DNA of 64,000 nucleotides from positions 124,001 through 188,000 of the forward strand of contig NZ_JAEQNA010000002.1 of assembly GCF_016722895.1 (NCBI RefSeq), given 5' to 3'. The notes under the pieces were generated by a model. That model did no database searches, had not been told where the DNA came from, and saw nothing but the letters and a program-made list of their open reading frames with translations. This DNA comes from Ramlibacter aurantiacus. Its GTDB lineage: Bacteria; Pseudomonadota; Gammaproteobacteria; Burkholderiales; Burkholderiaceae_C. The position numbers and the translations under genes were made by a program. Each line of letters opens with the position of its first letter. The first letter of the stretch is position 1. Positions 23,483 to 31,930 of the stretch are shown here, in pieces.

Positions 23483-25684
23483 CTATGAGGTCCCGCGGGC
23501 CTCGGGACGGTGGCTGGCGCTCGCCTCGCTCAGTGAGCCCTGGGGCTGGCGTGTCTCGAAGTCCCTCACGAAGACTTGGACGTCGCTGTTCTCAAAGCGC
23601 TGGACAGCCGCTCGTTCATCAGCCCTTTCCTCTGGCAGCTCGGGCAGGCCTGCCGGTGGAGTCGCCAGCCAAGGCAGGTTCAACAGCCCCGGCTTGTCCA
23701 CTGTGTGAGGGCCAATGCGCAAGTTGATCCGTTCTGATGCCAGCTTCTGGTACCGGAGGTGCTCACCGGGCGCAGCGGCTTGTCTGCCGCGGGGCTTCCA
23801 CATCACCTTCAACAACGTGTGGGTCATCTGCAGCAGCTGCGGGGTGGCCGCCAGCTGCGCCAGGCGGGGCAGTTCGGCGATCTGCGTAGCCAACTCCTCG
23901 CGGCCCCGCGTGTCGCGGTGGTCGATTGCAGCCAAGCCCTTGATGAGTTTGCGGACGTCGGCAAGCGGCACCAACCCTTCCAGGAAGGCGCCCGGCGGCA
24001 AGTCTGTGCGCCGGTCGAGGCGGTGAAGGATGTCGATGAGGTGCTGGAGCCGCTGACGCGGCGGTGTGCGGGGATGGTTCAAGACGCTGATCGCCCGCTG
24101 AACCTCGGCCGGCAGGTCCTTGACATCTGTCGTGGCCAACCTGGCGAGGACCCGTTCCGATCGGGCCGTTCGCGCCTGCAATGAAGTGAGCGTCGCGTCA
24201 TCCGGGTACTTGGAAGCAAGCCGGTTCAAGGCGGAAGCGACGCCGCACGGAGCGTCGTTCCAGATGGCTTCATCGCTGGCCGGGCCGGCTGGCCGTGCGT
24301 CGCCAAGCGTTGACCAGCTCGACAGCCCGTCTTGACTGAGCGCCGACGCGGCCGCTTTCGCCACCGCGCCTGTCTCGGCGGTATGCGGCATCGAGAGTGA
24401 CGCCACCGCCTCCGCGGGTCGTGCCGCCGCCCTGGAGATCTTGGAGTCCCTCATGCCGGCGAGGTGGTCCAGCAGGAACAGGGTTCGCTGCTCGGCTGCG
24501 GTCGGGTCTGTGGCCGCTCGGTCGGAAGAGGCCAGTCGCTCCCGCAGGCCGACGCACAGCTCCGGCGTGAGTTGCTGAGGCGAAATTTCGGCCAGGCGCA
24601 TGAACAGCTGGTCGGCCGAGGCGGGGCTGATGTCTTGTCCGAAATACGGGTTTGCAAGTGTGTTGAGCTTCACGCTGCAGGACCCTCTGCCTCCCACGGA
24701 ACGGTCCATCTCGAGCTCGGGGACGAAAGCAGCTTCCGCCCGAACCTGTGCCTGGGCGTTCTCGATCCACTTCTGACCGCCACGCCGGTCCGCCCAAATG
24801 CCCCACGCGTGAGGCTGCAAGCAGGGTAGCTCGAGGAGCGCCGCAAACAAACGGAGTCGATCGCGCGGCGTGGGCTTCGCGGGGCTGCAAAATGCGGCTT
24901 CCATGAGCAGCCGGACCAGTGCCAGCGCTTGGGCCGGCTCGAGCTCCTCTGCGGGAATGTGCTGCGCCACCGCCAGCAGCGCTCCATTCAGCTGGTCGAT
25001 CGACAAGCCATGATCGCGGAATGCGATGGTGCCGACGAGGCGGTGCAGTTGCTCGCTTCGCTCCTGTGTAGAGATGCCGGGCACCGCAATGGCGGCTGCC
25101 AGTCTGGCCATCACGGCGGGCACCTGCTGCCTGGTCGAAGGTGCCGGCGATTGTTCGCCGATTTGGAGCATGTCTCGCAGGTAGGCGTCCAAGCCTTTGA
25201 ACGTCAGCGGCGCATCTTCCTGTGCGAGTCGTGCCAGGCGAGCCAGCTGGTGGCCTGCGCCTGCGTCCGCGTGTTGCCGTTGGTCCCACCACTCCCGCGC
25301 CCGCCGGTGAAGTTGGTAGCCCTGCTTGAGAAGGAACCACGTCGCCATGCCGACCGCCATGCCCGTGACTCCAGCCGTGCCATTGAGCGCGCCACGCAGG
25401 CCGTCCGACGAAAGTTGGCGGCCTGCGACGTCATCCACGGCGGCGGCGGCTCCGGCGCCCCCTCCAACGATCGCGAGGGTGGTCAGGGCGTTGATGCGGG
25501 CATAGCCGTGGACGCGATGATCGGGATGGATCGGGCCGAACACCTGAACCTGGCGTTCGCGAACCGGGGTTGCTCCGCTCGCCGAGGGCGGGGGCGCGCT
25601 CTTTCCATCGTCGCGTGGGGCAGGCTGGATGGCGGCGGTCGGGGTGGGACCGCGGCCCCAGCAAAACGGGCTGAAAGCGAGCAT
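23483..25684 (-). CDS. Unknown protein, third of three tandem paralogs (paralog 1); secreted-effector-like
   Basis: Not a family I recognise. The 733-residue protein is clearly related to its two upstream neighbours. Visible parts: a Pro/Ser/Ala-rich, probably disordered N-terminus (1-42); RERQVQVFGPI at 42-52; two hydrophobic segments at about 63-83 and 100-119; LARLAQEDAPLTFKGLDAYL at 150-169; DEAIWNDAPCGVASAL at 471-486; LPPGAFLEGL at 562-571; AELPRLAQLAATPQLL at 603-618; LNLPWL at 668-673; VRDFETRQP at 706-714. It has no classical signal peptide. The layout (disordered start, paired hydrophobic stretches, long helical body) resembles type III secreted effectors or translocators, but that is inference. 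Its start is supported by CAAGGCA upstream, also found before paralog 2. Confidence 0.75.
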   Translation of the reverse strand: MLAFSPFCWGRGPTPTAAIQPAPRDDGKSAPPPSASGATPVRERQVQVFGPIHPDHRVHGYARINALTTLAIVGGGAGAAAAVDDVAGRQLSSDGLRGALNGTAGVTGMAVGMATWFLLKQGYQLHRRAREWWDQRQHADAGAGHQLARLARLAQEDAPLTFKGLDAYLRDMLQIGEQSPAPSTRQQVPAVMARLAAAIAVPGISTQERSEQLHRLVGTIAFRDHGLSIDQLNGALLAVAQHIPAEELEPAQALALVRLLMEAAFCSPAKPTPRDRLRLFAALLELPCLQPHAWGIWADRRGGQKWIENAQAQVRAEAAFVPELEMDRSVGGRGSCSVKLNTLANPYFGQDISPASADQLFMRLAEISPQQLTPELCVGLRERLASSDRAATDPTAAEQRTLFLLDHLAGMRDSKISRAAARPAEAVASLSMPHTAETGAVAKAAASALSQDGLSSWSTLGDARPAGPASDEAIWNDAPCGVASALNRLASKYPDDATLTSLQARTARSERVLARLATTDVKDLPAEVQRAISVLNHPRTPPRQRLQHLIDILHRLDRRTDLPPGAFLEGLVPLADVRKLIKGLAAIDHRDTRGREELATQIAELPRLAQLAATPQLLQMTHTLLKVMWKPRGRQAAAPGEHLRYQKLASERINLRIGPHTVDKPGLLNLPWLATPPAGLPELPEERADERAAVQRFENSDVQVFVRDFETRQPQGSLSEASASHRPEARGTS

Positions 25685-25749
25685 GGTGGATGCCTTGAAT
25701 GAGCTGGATGGGAGATGGAGACGGAACGATCGGAGGTGCGCTCAGGTCT

Positions 25750-27843
25750 TCAGCCGATCGCCGACCCGGCGGGAGCCCGTCTCTCGAAGTCACTGGCGTG
25801 AATGGGAACGCCGACGTGATCTGCAGGCTGTCCCGACACCGGCCGCGCTGGCGAGCTCTGCAGCCATGGCAGGTTCAGGCGGCCCGGGTCTCCGGAAGCA
25901 GCCCAAGGGTCACGACGCGGGAACATGCGTCGATCGATGCTCTCCCTGGCCTCGTCGATGTATTCCTGCGCATGCGAGCGCTGCACGCGGGCATGCCCCC
26001 CGGCCGCATCCCCTCGCCAGATGGACGCTAGCAGCTGGCTGGTGGCGTCCAGCAACTCCGGGGTGGCCGTCAACTGGGCGGCGCGTGGCAGCTCGGCGAG
26101 CTGCTCGGATAGCTGCTGACGGTCCCTGTGCGAAGTCAGTTCATCCGGCTTCACCTGGCCGATGAGCTTGATGAGGGCGTCCGGGTCGGCAAGGCCTTCG
26201 AGGAACGCGCCGCGCGGCAGGTCGGATCGCCTTTCGAGGTGTCCCATGATCTCGACCAGGTTCGCGATCTGGCGCCGCGGCGGGGTGTCGGGCGGGTTGA
26301 CCACGCGGATGGCCCGACGAACCTCGATCGCCAGGTCACCCGGCGCGGTGGCATCCAGTTGGCGCAGGATGGCCGGCATGCTTGCCGTGCGGTCACTCAG
26401 GGTGCGCAGACCTGCGTTCGCAGGGTTCTGGTCGGCCAGGGTCTGCAGGGCGGATCGGACGCCGACTGGAGCGTCGTCCCAGATCGCCTCGTCTGGCTTC
26501 CAGCTCACGGATAGAGGTTCTGATGACTTGGAGTCGGGCCTCCTGCTTTCGAGGGCCGCCAGCTGGCGCAAGGCGCGCTGCTGCGCGGAATCGGCTTTCG
26601 AAGTTCGCACCGCGTCTTGCAGCGTCGCCAGTTGCTCCTGCCGCATCTGTCCGGGCGGATTGAGCGCCAGGGCCACGAACAGCTGATCGCAGAGATCGGC
26701 GTCGAAACCGTATGCGCTGGACCTGTCGCCAACTTTGATGGTGGTCAGGAGTGTGTCGCCGTAGCTGCGGCTGCGGAGCTGGATCTGGGGGACAGTGGCG
26801 GCGGCGTTCTGCAGCTTCGATGCCTGGGCCTGAATGGTTCTTCCGGGCCAGGTCTTTTCGCCGAGTTCCCAGAGCTTCGCGGCAACGGGCTGGAAGTGCG
26901 GTTGTCCGCAGAGGGCGGCGAGAAAGTCCGAGCGCTCGCGGCATTCCTGGGTGCCCTCGTCGTAGTGGTATTGCGTGCGTACGGCCCCGAGCAGGAACTC
27001 GGCCAATGCCTGGGCTCTCTCGGGGTGTCGCGTGTCAGCAGGCATGTGGGTCGCCATGGCGAGCAGAGCCTCGTTCATCACGGCGGGGCCGGTGAGCCCG
27101 TATGGGTAGAGCCTGTCGATCGCACGCACCACCTGCGTGAGCTGTTCTTTGCGCTGATCGTCGGAACTGCCCGGAACCACAACCGCGCTGACCATCCTGG
27201 CCATGGCCAGGACGACATCACGCTGGAGCGGGACCTCCTGTCCTTCGTGGCCGATCCGATGCAGGTCGTCCAGGTACGCTTCCATGCCTTTCCGGGTCAG
27301 TGGGGCGTGGCCTTGCGCGAGCCGTATCAGGCGGTCGATCTGCTCGCTCGGGGGCGGGGTGGGGTGGTGACAGTGGGCTAGCGATTCTCGTGCGACTGCA
27401 CAGCCCGCGAATCCGAAAGTCGAAAGTGCCTTCGCGGCGACGTGGGCAAACGGGGTGGCCGCGATGCCGATCACTCCCCCGACAAAGCCTGCAATGGCGG
27501 TGCTGGCGGTGTCATCAGGCTCGCAGACGCTCATCACGCCATAGGCCACACCGGCGCCGGCGCCCAGTGCCAGAAGGCGGGATACGCCCTCGACGCATCT
27601 CCTGCTGCGAATGCCGTGGTCCGAAGAGAGGGGCCCGCTGACTCTGACCCGGCGCGAGGCCAGCGTGGCTGGCGCGGACTTGGCATCAGCCTCGCGCCTG
27701 CCACCCTGCGTGGCTTGATAGCTGGACGCGCTGGCTTTCGCCACGTCGGCCGGGTCGGCCGTGGCAGCCTTGCTGTCGCCTCGGTCGGTGCTCGGCCCGT
27801 GGCCAGTCCGCTGTTGGAAAGGTATGTGAAGTCGAGCGAGCAT
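25750..27843 (-). CDS. Unknown protein, second of three tandem paralogs (paralog 2); secreted-effector-like
   Basis: A 697-residue protein of unknown function, paralogous to the genes on both sides. Order of parts: polar Ser/Thr/Ala-rich N-terminus (1-62); SRRVRVSGPLSSDHGI at 63-78; hydrophobic segments at about 86-105 and 113-133; LIRLAQGHAPLTRKGMEAYL at 172-191; DEAIWDDAPVGVRSAL at 451-466; LPRGAFLEGLA at 542-552; AELPRAAQLTATPELL at 583-598; LNLPWL at 656-661; ASDFERRAP at 683-691. It lies 65 bp upstream of paralog 1 and 87 bp downstream of paralog 3, so one transcript is likely. The first codons ATGCTCGCT and the upstream CAAGGCA match those of paralog 1, a trace of tandem duplication. 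Confidence 0.75.
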   Translation of the reverse strand: MLARLHIPFQQRTGHGPSTDRGDSKAATADPADVAKASASSYQATQGGRREADAKSAPATLASRRVRVSGPLSSDHGIRSRRCVEGVSRLLALGAGAGVAYGVMSVCEPDDTASTAIAGFVGGVIGIAATPFAHVAAKALSTFGFAGCAVARESLAHCHHPTPPPSEQIDRLIRLAQGHAPLTRKGMEAYLDDLHRIGHEGQEVPLQRDVVLAMARMVSAVVVPGSSDDQRKEQLTQVVRAIDRLYPYGLTGPAVMNEALLAMATHMPADTRHPERAQALAEFLLGAVRTQYHYDEGTQECRERSDFLAALCGQPHFQPVAAKLWELGEKTWPGRTIQAQASKLQNAAATVPQIQLRSRSYGDTLLTTIKVGDRSSAYGFDADLCDQLFVALALNPPGQMRQEQLATLQDAVRTSKADSAQQRALRQLAALESRRPDSKSSEPLSVSWKPDEAIWDDAPVGVRSALQTLADQNPANAGLRTLSDRTASMPAILRQLDATAPGDLAIEVRRAIRVVNPPDTPPRRQIANLVEIMGHLERRSDLPRGAFLEGLADPDALIKLIGQVKPDELTSHRDRQQLSEQLAELPRAAQLTATPELLDATSQLLASIWRGDAAGGHARVQRSHAQEYIDEARESIDRRMFPRRDPWAASGDPGRLNLPWLQSSPARPVSGQPADHVGVPIHASDFERRAPAGSAIG

Positions 27844-27930
27844 GGCGTGTGCCTTGGTAGATCGGGGGTGAAGGGTGAACGCGTTCGTGGTGGGCCGCGG
27901 TTGCCCGGTTTCGCGGGGAGCGGCGCAGTG

Positions 27931-30015
27931 TCAGTCTGGCGCCCGGCTCGGAGCTCGAGCGTCGGCGCGTGATGCGGTCCAGTCCGACACCGCGGTGGGG
28001 GCGTACGACCGCTCGAAGTCCCCCACTTCGATGTCCACACTCGCGGCTTCTGCGCGTGGGCCTCGGACAGCCGCTGGATGCTGCGCCGGAAGCGGCCAGG
28101 GCCGGTGCAGGTGACGCTGGTCATCGAACGGAGAGCGCATCAATCGATTGGGGATGATGCGCAGGTCGGCTCTCTTCCATGCCTGCACCTTGTAGTCGTC
28201 GGCGATGCGGCGCTGCGCATCGAGATCGCCGCCGCTTGCTCCGGCCTGCGACCAGAGCCTCTCCAGGAGACGATAGGCCGCGTCTAGCAGTTCCGGCGTA
28301 GCCGCGAGTTGGCACATCCGCGGCATGTCGATGATTTGTTCTGAAAGGGCGTGCCGCTCTGCATCCGTCCTGCCCACGTCCGCCTTGATGCGGGACAGCA
28401 GCCGTTCGATCCGGTCGGCGGCGGCCACACCTTCGAGGAACGCACCGGCTGGCAGTCCATCCCGCTTCTCCAGGTGCTGCAGCACGCTGTGGTAGTAGTG
28501 AACGCGCTCCCGAAGGGGCATGCGGCGGCTGAAGATCGTGCGCATCGCGTGGTGGACTTCCATCGGCAGCCGGCTGGGCGCAGTCCGGTCAAGGGCGCTG
28601 ATGAGGCGCTCGATGTTCGCCGCGCGGGTTGCCAGGGTCCGCAAGGACGCATTCTTTGGAAGCTTCAGCGCAAACGAGCTGAGGGCGGCGAGGACGTCGC
28701 AACCGGCGTCGTCCCAGGCATCGTCTTGCGCGGCTTCCGTGGCGTCGGCAGCCGACATGGAGAGTCGCGGCAGCCCGCCGGACAGGCACTGCAGCACGGC
28801 CAATGCGCGTGACTGGCCGGGTGTGATCGACTTCGCATCAACCGGCCGGGTGAGTAGCCGTTCGCGCAGCCTTTCCAGTTCGTTGGGCCGCACTTCGCCG
28901 GCCCCGTGCCGGGCCAGTTCCAGCAGCAGTGCGTCACACTGCTGCGCGTAATGACCTTTGGTCTCGCGCGTGAAGCTTTGATTGAATGCGGCGATCAATG
29001 ACATGCCGTCCCGGCGCAGCACGGCCACTTTGGAGGCCATGCATGCGTCTGCCGCCGATTTCTGCAGGCGCCGGATGCTGGCGGGGAGGGGGCCGCCCCA
29101 AGCCCGGTTGGCAGCCGCTTCAAGCTCGGGGCCGAATGGCTGGAAGAACGGTTGGTCTCGAAGGATGGTCAGGAAGTCCGCTCGATCACGCAGATCTTGC
29201 GCCGTCCCGCTGCCCATGGGGTAGGAAAGGATCAGCCGCTCGGCAATCGCACGCGCTCGCGCAAGGTTCGCCTCATAGCGCGGCAGCGCGTTCGCCGCAG
29301 TGAGGAGCGCTTCCTTCAACTGGCCAATGTCGATTCGCTGCAAGCGATGCAGATCGCGGATCTTGCCCAGCAGCAGGTCCAGCTGTTCCAGGGGCCCGCC
29401 CCCGCAGCACCCCTGGGCAGCGGGAAGCATGGCAATGCCAGCCAGTCGGGCCAGGGCGAGGGCCACCTGATGTGCTTGGAGGGATGCGCCCGCTTCCGCC
29501 TGAAGCCGGAAGATGTTTCGGACACAGTTCTCCAGACCGCCCATCGTGAGGGGTGCTTCCCGCAACGCGAGTTGTTCGAGGCGCTCGAGCTGGAAGGTCG
29601 GGTCTCTACCCGCTTGTCTGAGTTCGGTTCGCTCAGCCCGGTACTGGATCGCATCATGGATCCGCGCCCCCAGGTGAGGAATGGCTGCACCGCCTGCGAG
29701 TCCGACCAGTCCCATCATCGATGCGCTCAAAGCGGTGAGTCCGCCCTCGTCCGGCACCAGGGTGGTTGCTGCCCAGGCACTGAGTCCCGCAGCGCATCCG
29801 AGGCCGCCGAGGACGGAAAGCCCGAAGACCCGGCGGCAGCTGGCGATGCGTTGGTAAGTTCCGAGCGCGCCCACCACCTGCACTTGGCGGCCGAACGGTG
29901 CCACCGGTACGCGACCCCCATCGGCGCTGGTGCCCCGATCTTCCCTGCTGTCGCTCTTTCGATCTTCGACGCTGGTCGACGTCGGGGGGCGGTGGAGGTT
30001 TGCCGGGTGGATCAT
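27931..30015 (-). CDS. Unknown protein, first of three tandem paralogs (paralog 3); secreted-effector-like
   Basis: First gene of the three-paralog unit, 694 residues from the ATG at 30015. The frame stays open to a GTG at 30138 (735 residues), but the shorter form matches the length and layout of its paralogs. Parts: charged, polar N-terminus (1-42); RQVQVVGALGTYQRI at 43-57; hydrophobic segments at about 64-86 and 93-113; LALREAPLTMGGLENCV at 149-165; DDAWDDAGCDVLAAL at 431-445; LPAGAFLEGV at 521-530; QLAATPELLDAAYRLL at 569-584; VGDFERSY at 664-671. It is the most divergent of the three: the DEAIW motif is reduced to DDAW, and a Cys-Gly patch (GCCGGG, 202-207) is unique. Function unknown. 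Confidence 0.72.
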   Translation of the reverse strand: MIHPANLHRPPTSTSVEDRKSDSREDRGTSADGGRVPVAPFGRQVQVVGALGTYQRIASCRRVFGLSVLGGLGCAAGLSAWAATTLVPDEGGLTALSASMMGLVGLAGGAAIPHLGARIHDAIQYRAERTELRQAGRDPTFQLERLEQLALREAPLTMGGLENCVRNIFRLQAEAGASLQAHQVALALARLAGIAMLPAAQGCCGGGPLEQLDLLLGKIRDLHRLQRIDIGQLKEALLTAANALPRYEANLARARAIAERLILSYPMGSGTAQDLRDRADFLTILRDQPFFQPFGPELEAAANRAWGGPLPASIRRLQKSAADACMASKVAVLRRDGMSLIAAFNQSFTRETKGHYAQQCDALLLELARHGAGEVRPNELERLRERLLTRPVDAKSITPGQSRALAVLQCLSGGLPRLSMSAADATEAAQDDAWDDAGCDVLAALSSFALKLPKNASLRTLATRAANIERLISALDRTAPSRLPMEVHHAMRTIFSRRMPLRERVHYYHSVLQHLEKRDGLPAGAFLEGVAAADRIERLLSRIKADVGRTDAERHALSEQIIDMPRMCQLAATPELLDAAYRLLERLWSQAGASGGDLDAQRRIADDYKVQAWKRADLRIIPNRLMRSPFDDQRHLHRPWPLPAQHPAAVRGPRAEAASVDIEVGDFERSYAPTAVSDWTASRADARAPSRAPD

Positions 30016-30454
30016 GGCGTTAGCGGGACAGCCCCACCCGTTCAACCGATGGCGCTGGCGCGGCTGGCCGGGCTGGGCCTCGGGGAGAGTTCCGTGCGCA
30101 GGCTTGCGGGCGAGCCCACCTCGAAGCGATCGCGCCACTGGCGGGCCGTGCAGGCATCAGCCCAAACAGCGCAATGCGTTCGATCAGCAACTAGCGGCCT
30201 TCAAAGGTTGTTCTGGCATTCTTGTGGCGGTTCATCCGGGGGAATTCCTCTGAGAGTGAAGCGTCGTAACTCCAGTCTCCAGACTCTTCCGGGTGAACAA
30301 CCGATTGAGGGATCACAGCGAGCCCGCTTTGGCCGTGCGGCCCTGAGGTCGGCTGTGCGAGCGAACGGAATTATCTGTAGCGACCCGCGCCCACTCTGAC
30401 GAGCTGCTGGCGCAGTCCGCCGCGTTCCGAGCGGAGCTCGTCGAATCGTTTCGG

Positions 30455-30460
30455 CATAAT
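30455..30460 (+). promoter_or_regulatory. Probable greA -10 element
   Basis: CATAAT (5 of 6 to consensus) lies 61 bp before the greA ATG. No good -35 is visible. A transcript from here would begin near 30467 and run almost immediately into the hairpin at 30472-30495. Confidence 0.45.
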
Positions 30461-30471
30461 CCGATTCATCC

Positions 30472-30505
30472 CCGCCGACCAGCACCGGTCGGCGGTTTGC
30501 TTTTT
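30472..30505 (+). terminator. greA leader hairpin with T-tract (attenuator-like)
   Basis: A 9-bp perfect stem, CCGCCGACC (30472-30480) with GGTCGGCGG (30487-30495), a 6-nt loop, then TTTGCTTTTT. It has the form of an intrinsic terminator and ends only 16 bp before the greA start codon, on the greA strand. A terminator between promoter and gene fits attenuation. In E. coli, termination in the greA leader makes the small RNA GraL; a comparable arrangement here is inferred. Confidence 0.75.
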
Positions 30506-30521
30506 GCCGCCATCTAGACTC

Positions 30522-30998
30522 ATGGTCACCATCCCCATTACCAAGCGAGGCGCAGAGAAGCTCAAGGCCGAGCTGCACCGCCTGAAGACCGTTGACCGCC
30601 CCGCGGTCATCAATGCCATCGCCGAGGCGCGCGCCCAGGGCGATCTTTCAGAGAACGCTGAATACGATGCGGCCAAGGATCGCCAGGGCTTCATCGAGGG
30701 CCGCATTCAAGAGGTCGAAGGAAAGTTGTCCGCAGCTCAGGTGATCGACCCAGCTTCGCTGGATGCGGGTGGCAAGGTGGTGTTCGGAACCACAGTAGAC
30801 CTTCAGGACGAGGAGTCGGGTGAGCAGGTCACCTATCAGATCGTGGGTGAGGACGAAGCCGACCTGAAGCAGGGGCTGATCAATGTCTCGAGCCCGATCG
30901 CCCGCGCGCTGATCGGCAAGGAAGAGGGTGACACGGCCGAGGTGCAGGCACCCGGCGGCCTGCGGCACTACGAAATCATCGGCGTCCGCTACATCTGA
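30522..30998 (+). CDS. greA: Transcription elongation factor GreA
   Basis: Rescues backtracked RNA polymerase by stimulating transcript cleavage through the secondary channel. The 158-residue protein (E. coli 158) has an N-terminal coiled coil with the acidic tip [12 protein letters not shown], and a C-terminal FKBP-like domain with [13 protein letters not shown]. The ATG at 30522 gives the standard [15 protein letters not shown] start; six extra in-frame codons upstream overlap the leader. The DUF4149 gene begins directly after its stop. Confidence 0.97.
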   Translation: MVTIPITKRGAEKLKAELHRLKTVDRPAVINAIAEARAQGDLSENAEYDAAKDRQGFIEGRIQEVEGKLSAAQVIDPASLDAGGKVVFGTTVDLQDEESGEQVTYQIVGEDEADLKQGLINVSSPIARALIGKEEGDTAEVQAPGGLRHYEIIGVRYI

Positions 30999-31421
30999 GT
31001 GCCCTGGGGCCACCGCATCTCTTTGTTTTCGGCCGCCCTCTGGTGGGGCGGGCTGACCGGTATCGCCTTCATTTCGGTGCCGCTGCTTTTCGCGTACCTG
31101 CCGAGTGCGACCATCGCGGGCGGCATGGCCGCTCGCCTGTTCACGGCGCAGGCGTGGCTGGCGCTGGCGTGCGGTTTGTTGCTGCTGCTGTGCGCGCGCG
31201 AAGAGCCTACGTCGGCGATGCGCTGGGCCGGCGGTGCTTTGGCCTTCGTTCTGCTTGGAATGCTGCTGGCCCTGCTGACCGAGTTCGGTGTGTCGCCGCG
31301 AATCGTGGCTCGTGAGAACCTGCGCCTGTGGCATGCCCTGGGCAGCGCGATGATGGCGCTTCAGTGGGTCTGCGCGGCGGTGGTGCTGTGGAAGCTGGGC
31401 GGGGCGCGCCCGGCGGCATGA
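30999..31421 (+). CDS. DUF4149 domain-containing membrane protein
   Basis: A 140-residue integral membrane protein of unknown function. Four hydrophobic helices are visible, roughly at residues 8-33, 44-65, 75-95 and 110-133, with a conserved-looking WWGGLTGIAFISVPLLF start. The DUF4149 assignment rests on this pattern and on its place directly after greA, which is common in Burkholderiales. The start is GTG at 30999, immediately after the greA stop, so it is co-transcribed. It is convergent with the yhbY-like gene, with abutting ends. Confidence 0.8.
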   Translation: MPWGHRISLFSAALWWGGLTGIAFISVPLLFAYLPSATIAGGMAARLFTAQAWLALACGLLLLLCAREEPTSAMRWAGGALAFVLLGMLLALLTEFGVSPRIVARENLRLWHALGSAMMALQWVCAAVVLWKLGGARPAA

Positions 31422-31895
31422 TCAGCCCAGGCGGCCCTTCTTGACCGATTTCTGCTTGGGCTTGGAGCGCTTCACCTGTCCGCCGGGGGTCAGCCGCTGG
31501 TTGCCGAGAACCCGCACGGTTTTCACCTCGGGCCGCTGGCCACCGCGCTTGCTGTACTTGAGCACCTTGAATTCGCGCGGGCCGGGCTTGCGGTCTTCGT
31601 CTCCAGGGCGCTCTTTCGAAGGCTGGGGGCGCCACAGGACGAGCAACTTGCCGATGTGCTGGATGGGTGCGGCGTTCAGTTGGTCGGCCAACTGCTGGTA
31701 GATGGCGTCGCGCTGGGCCCGGTCGTCGCCGAGCACACGGATCTTGATCAGCCCGTGCGCGTTGAGGGCGGCGTCGGTTTCCTTGATGACCGCCGGCGTG
31801 AGGCCTTCGTTGCCGATCATGACCACGGGGTTGAGGTGGTGGGCTTCGGCGCGATGCGCCTTTCGCTCGGCAATGGTGAGTTCGATGGCGGGCAT
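31422..31895 (-). CDS. yhbY: YhbY family RNA-binding protein (CRM domain)
   Basis: Small RNA-binding protein linked to assembly of the large ribosomal subunit. The CRM domain occupies about residues 5-95 (LTIAERKAHRAEAHHLNPVV, MIGNEGLTPAVIKETDAALN, LIKIRVLGDD), and includes the GxxG-like loop. A lysine/arginine-rich tail of about 60 residues follows (KRSKPKQKSVKKGRLG), making the 157-residue protein longer than E. coli YhbY (97); such tails are frequent in betaproteobacteria. It is transcribed divergently from rlmE, 35 bp away. Confidence 0.92.
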   Translation of the reverse strand: MPAIELTIAERKAHRAEAHHLNPVVMIGNEGLTPAVIKETDAALNAHGLIKIRVLGDDRAQRDAIYQQLADQLNAAPIQHIGKLLVLWRPQPSKERPGDEDRKPGPREFKVLKYSKRGGQRPEVKTVRVLGNQRLTPGGQVKRSKPKQKSVKKGRLG

Positions 31896-31930
31896 AGCCG
31901 CCTATTATCTTCCTGGAGTAACTGGCCAAA

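Larger units (their letters stand above)
30016..30521. other. 506-bp spacer between the paralog cluster and greA
   Basis: Holds the upstream regions of the divergent paralog unit (minus) and greA (plus). The stretch at about 30170-30380 looks visibly richer in A/T than its surroundings, as expected for a promoter region. No open frame here resembles a protein. On the minus strand I found no convincing sigma-70 promoter and no exact PIP box; a GGAACT half-site lies at 30088-30093. The greA-proximal end holds a -10 element and a strong hairpin, listed separately. No direct repeats that would mark an insertion boundary were recognised. Confidence 0.5.

Noticed and set aside
30357..30385. PIP-box-like pair GCGAA/GCGAC upstream of the paralog cluster
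   Set aside because: On the minus strand the two halves are separated by 14 nt rather than 15 and the second half is inexact, so it was not called a HrpX/HrpB-type box.
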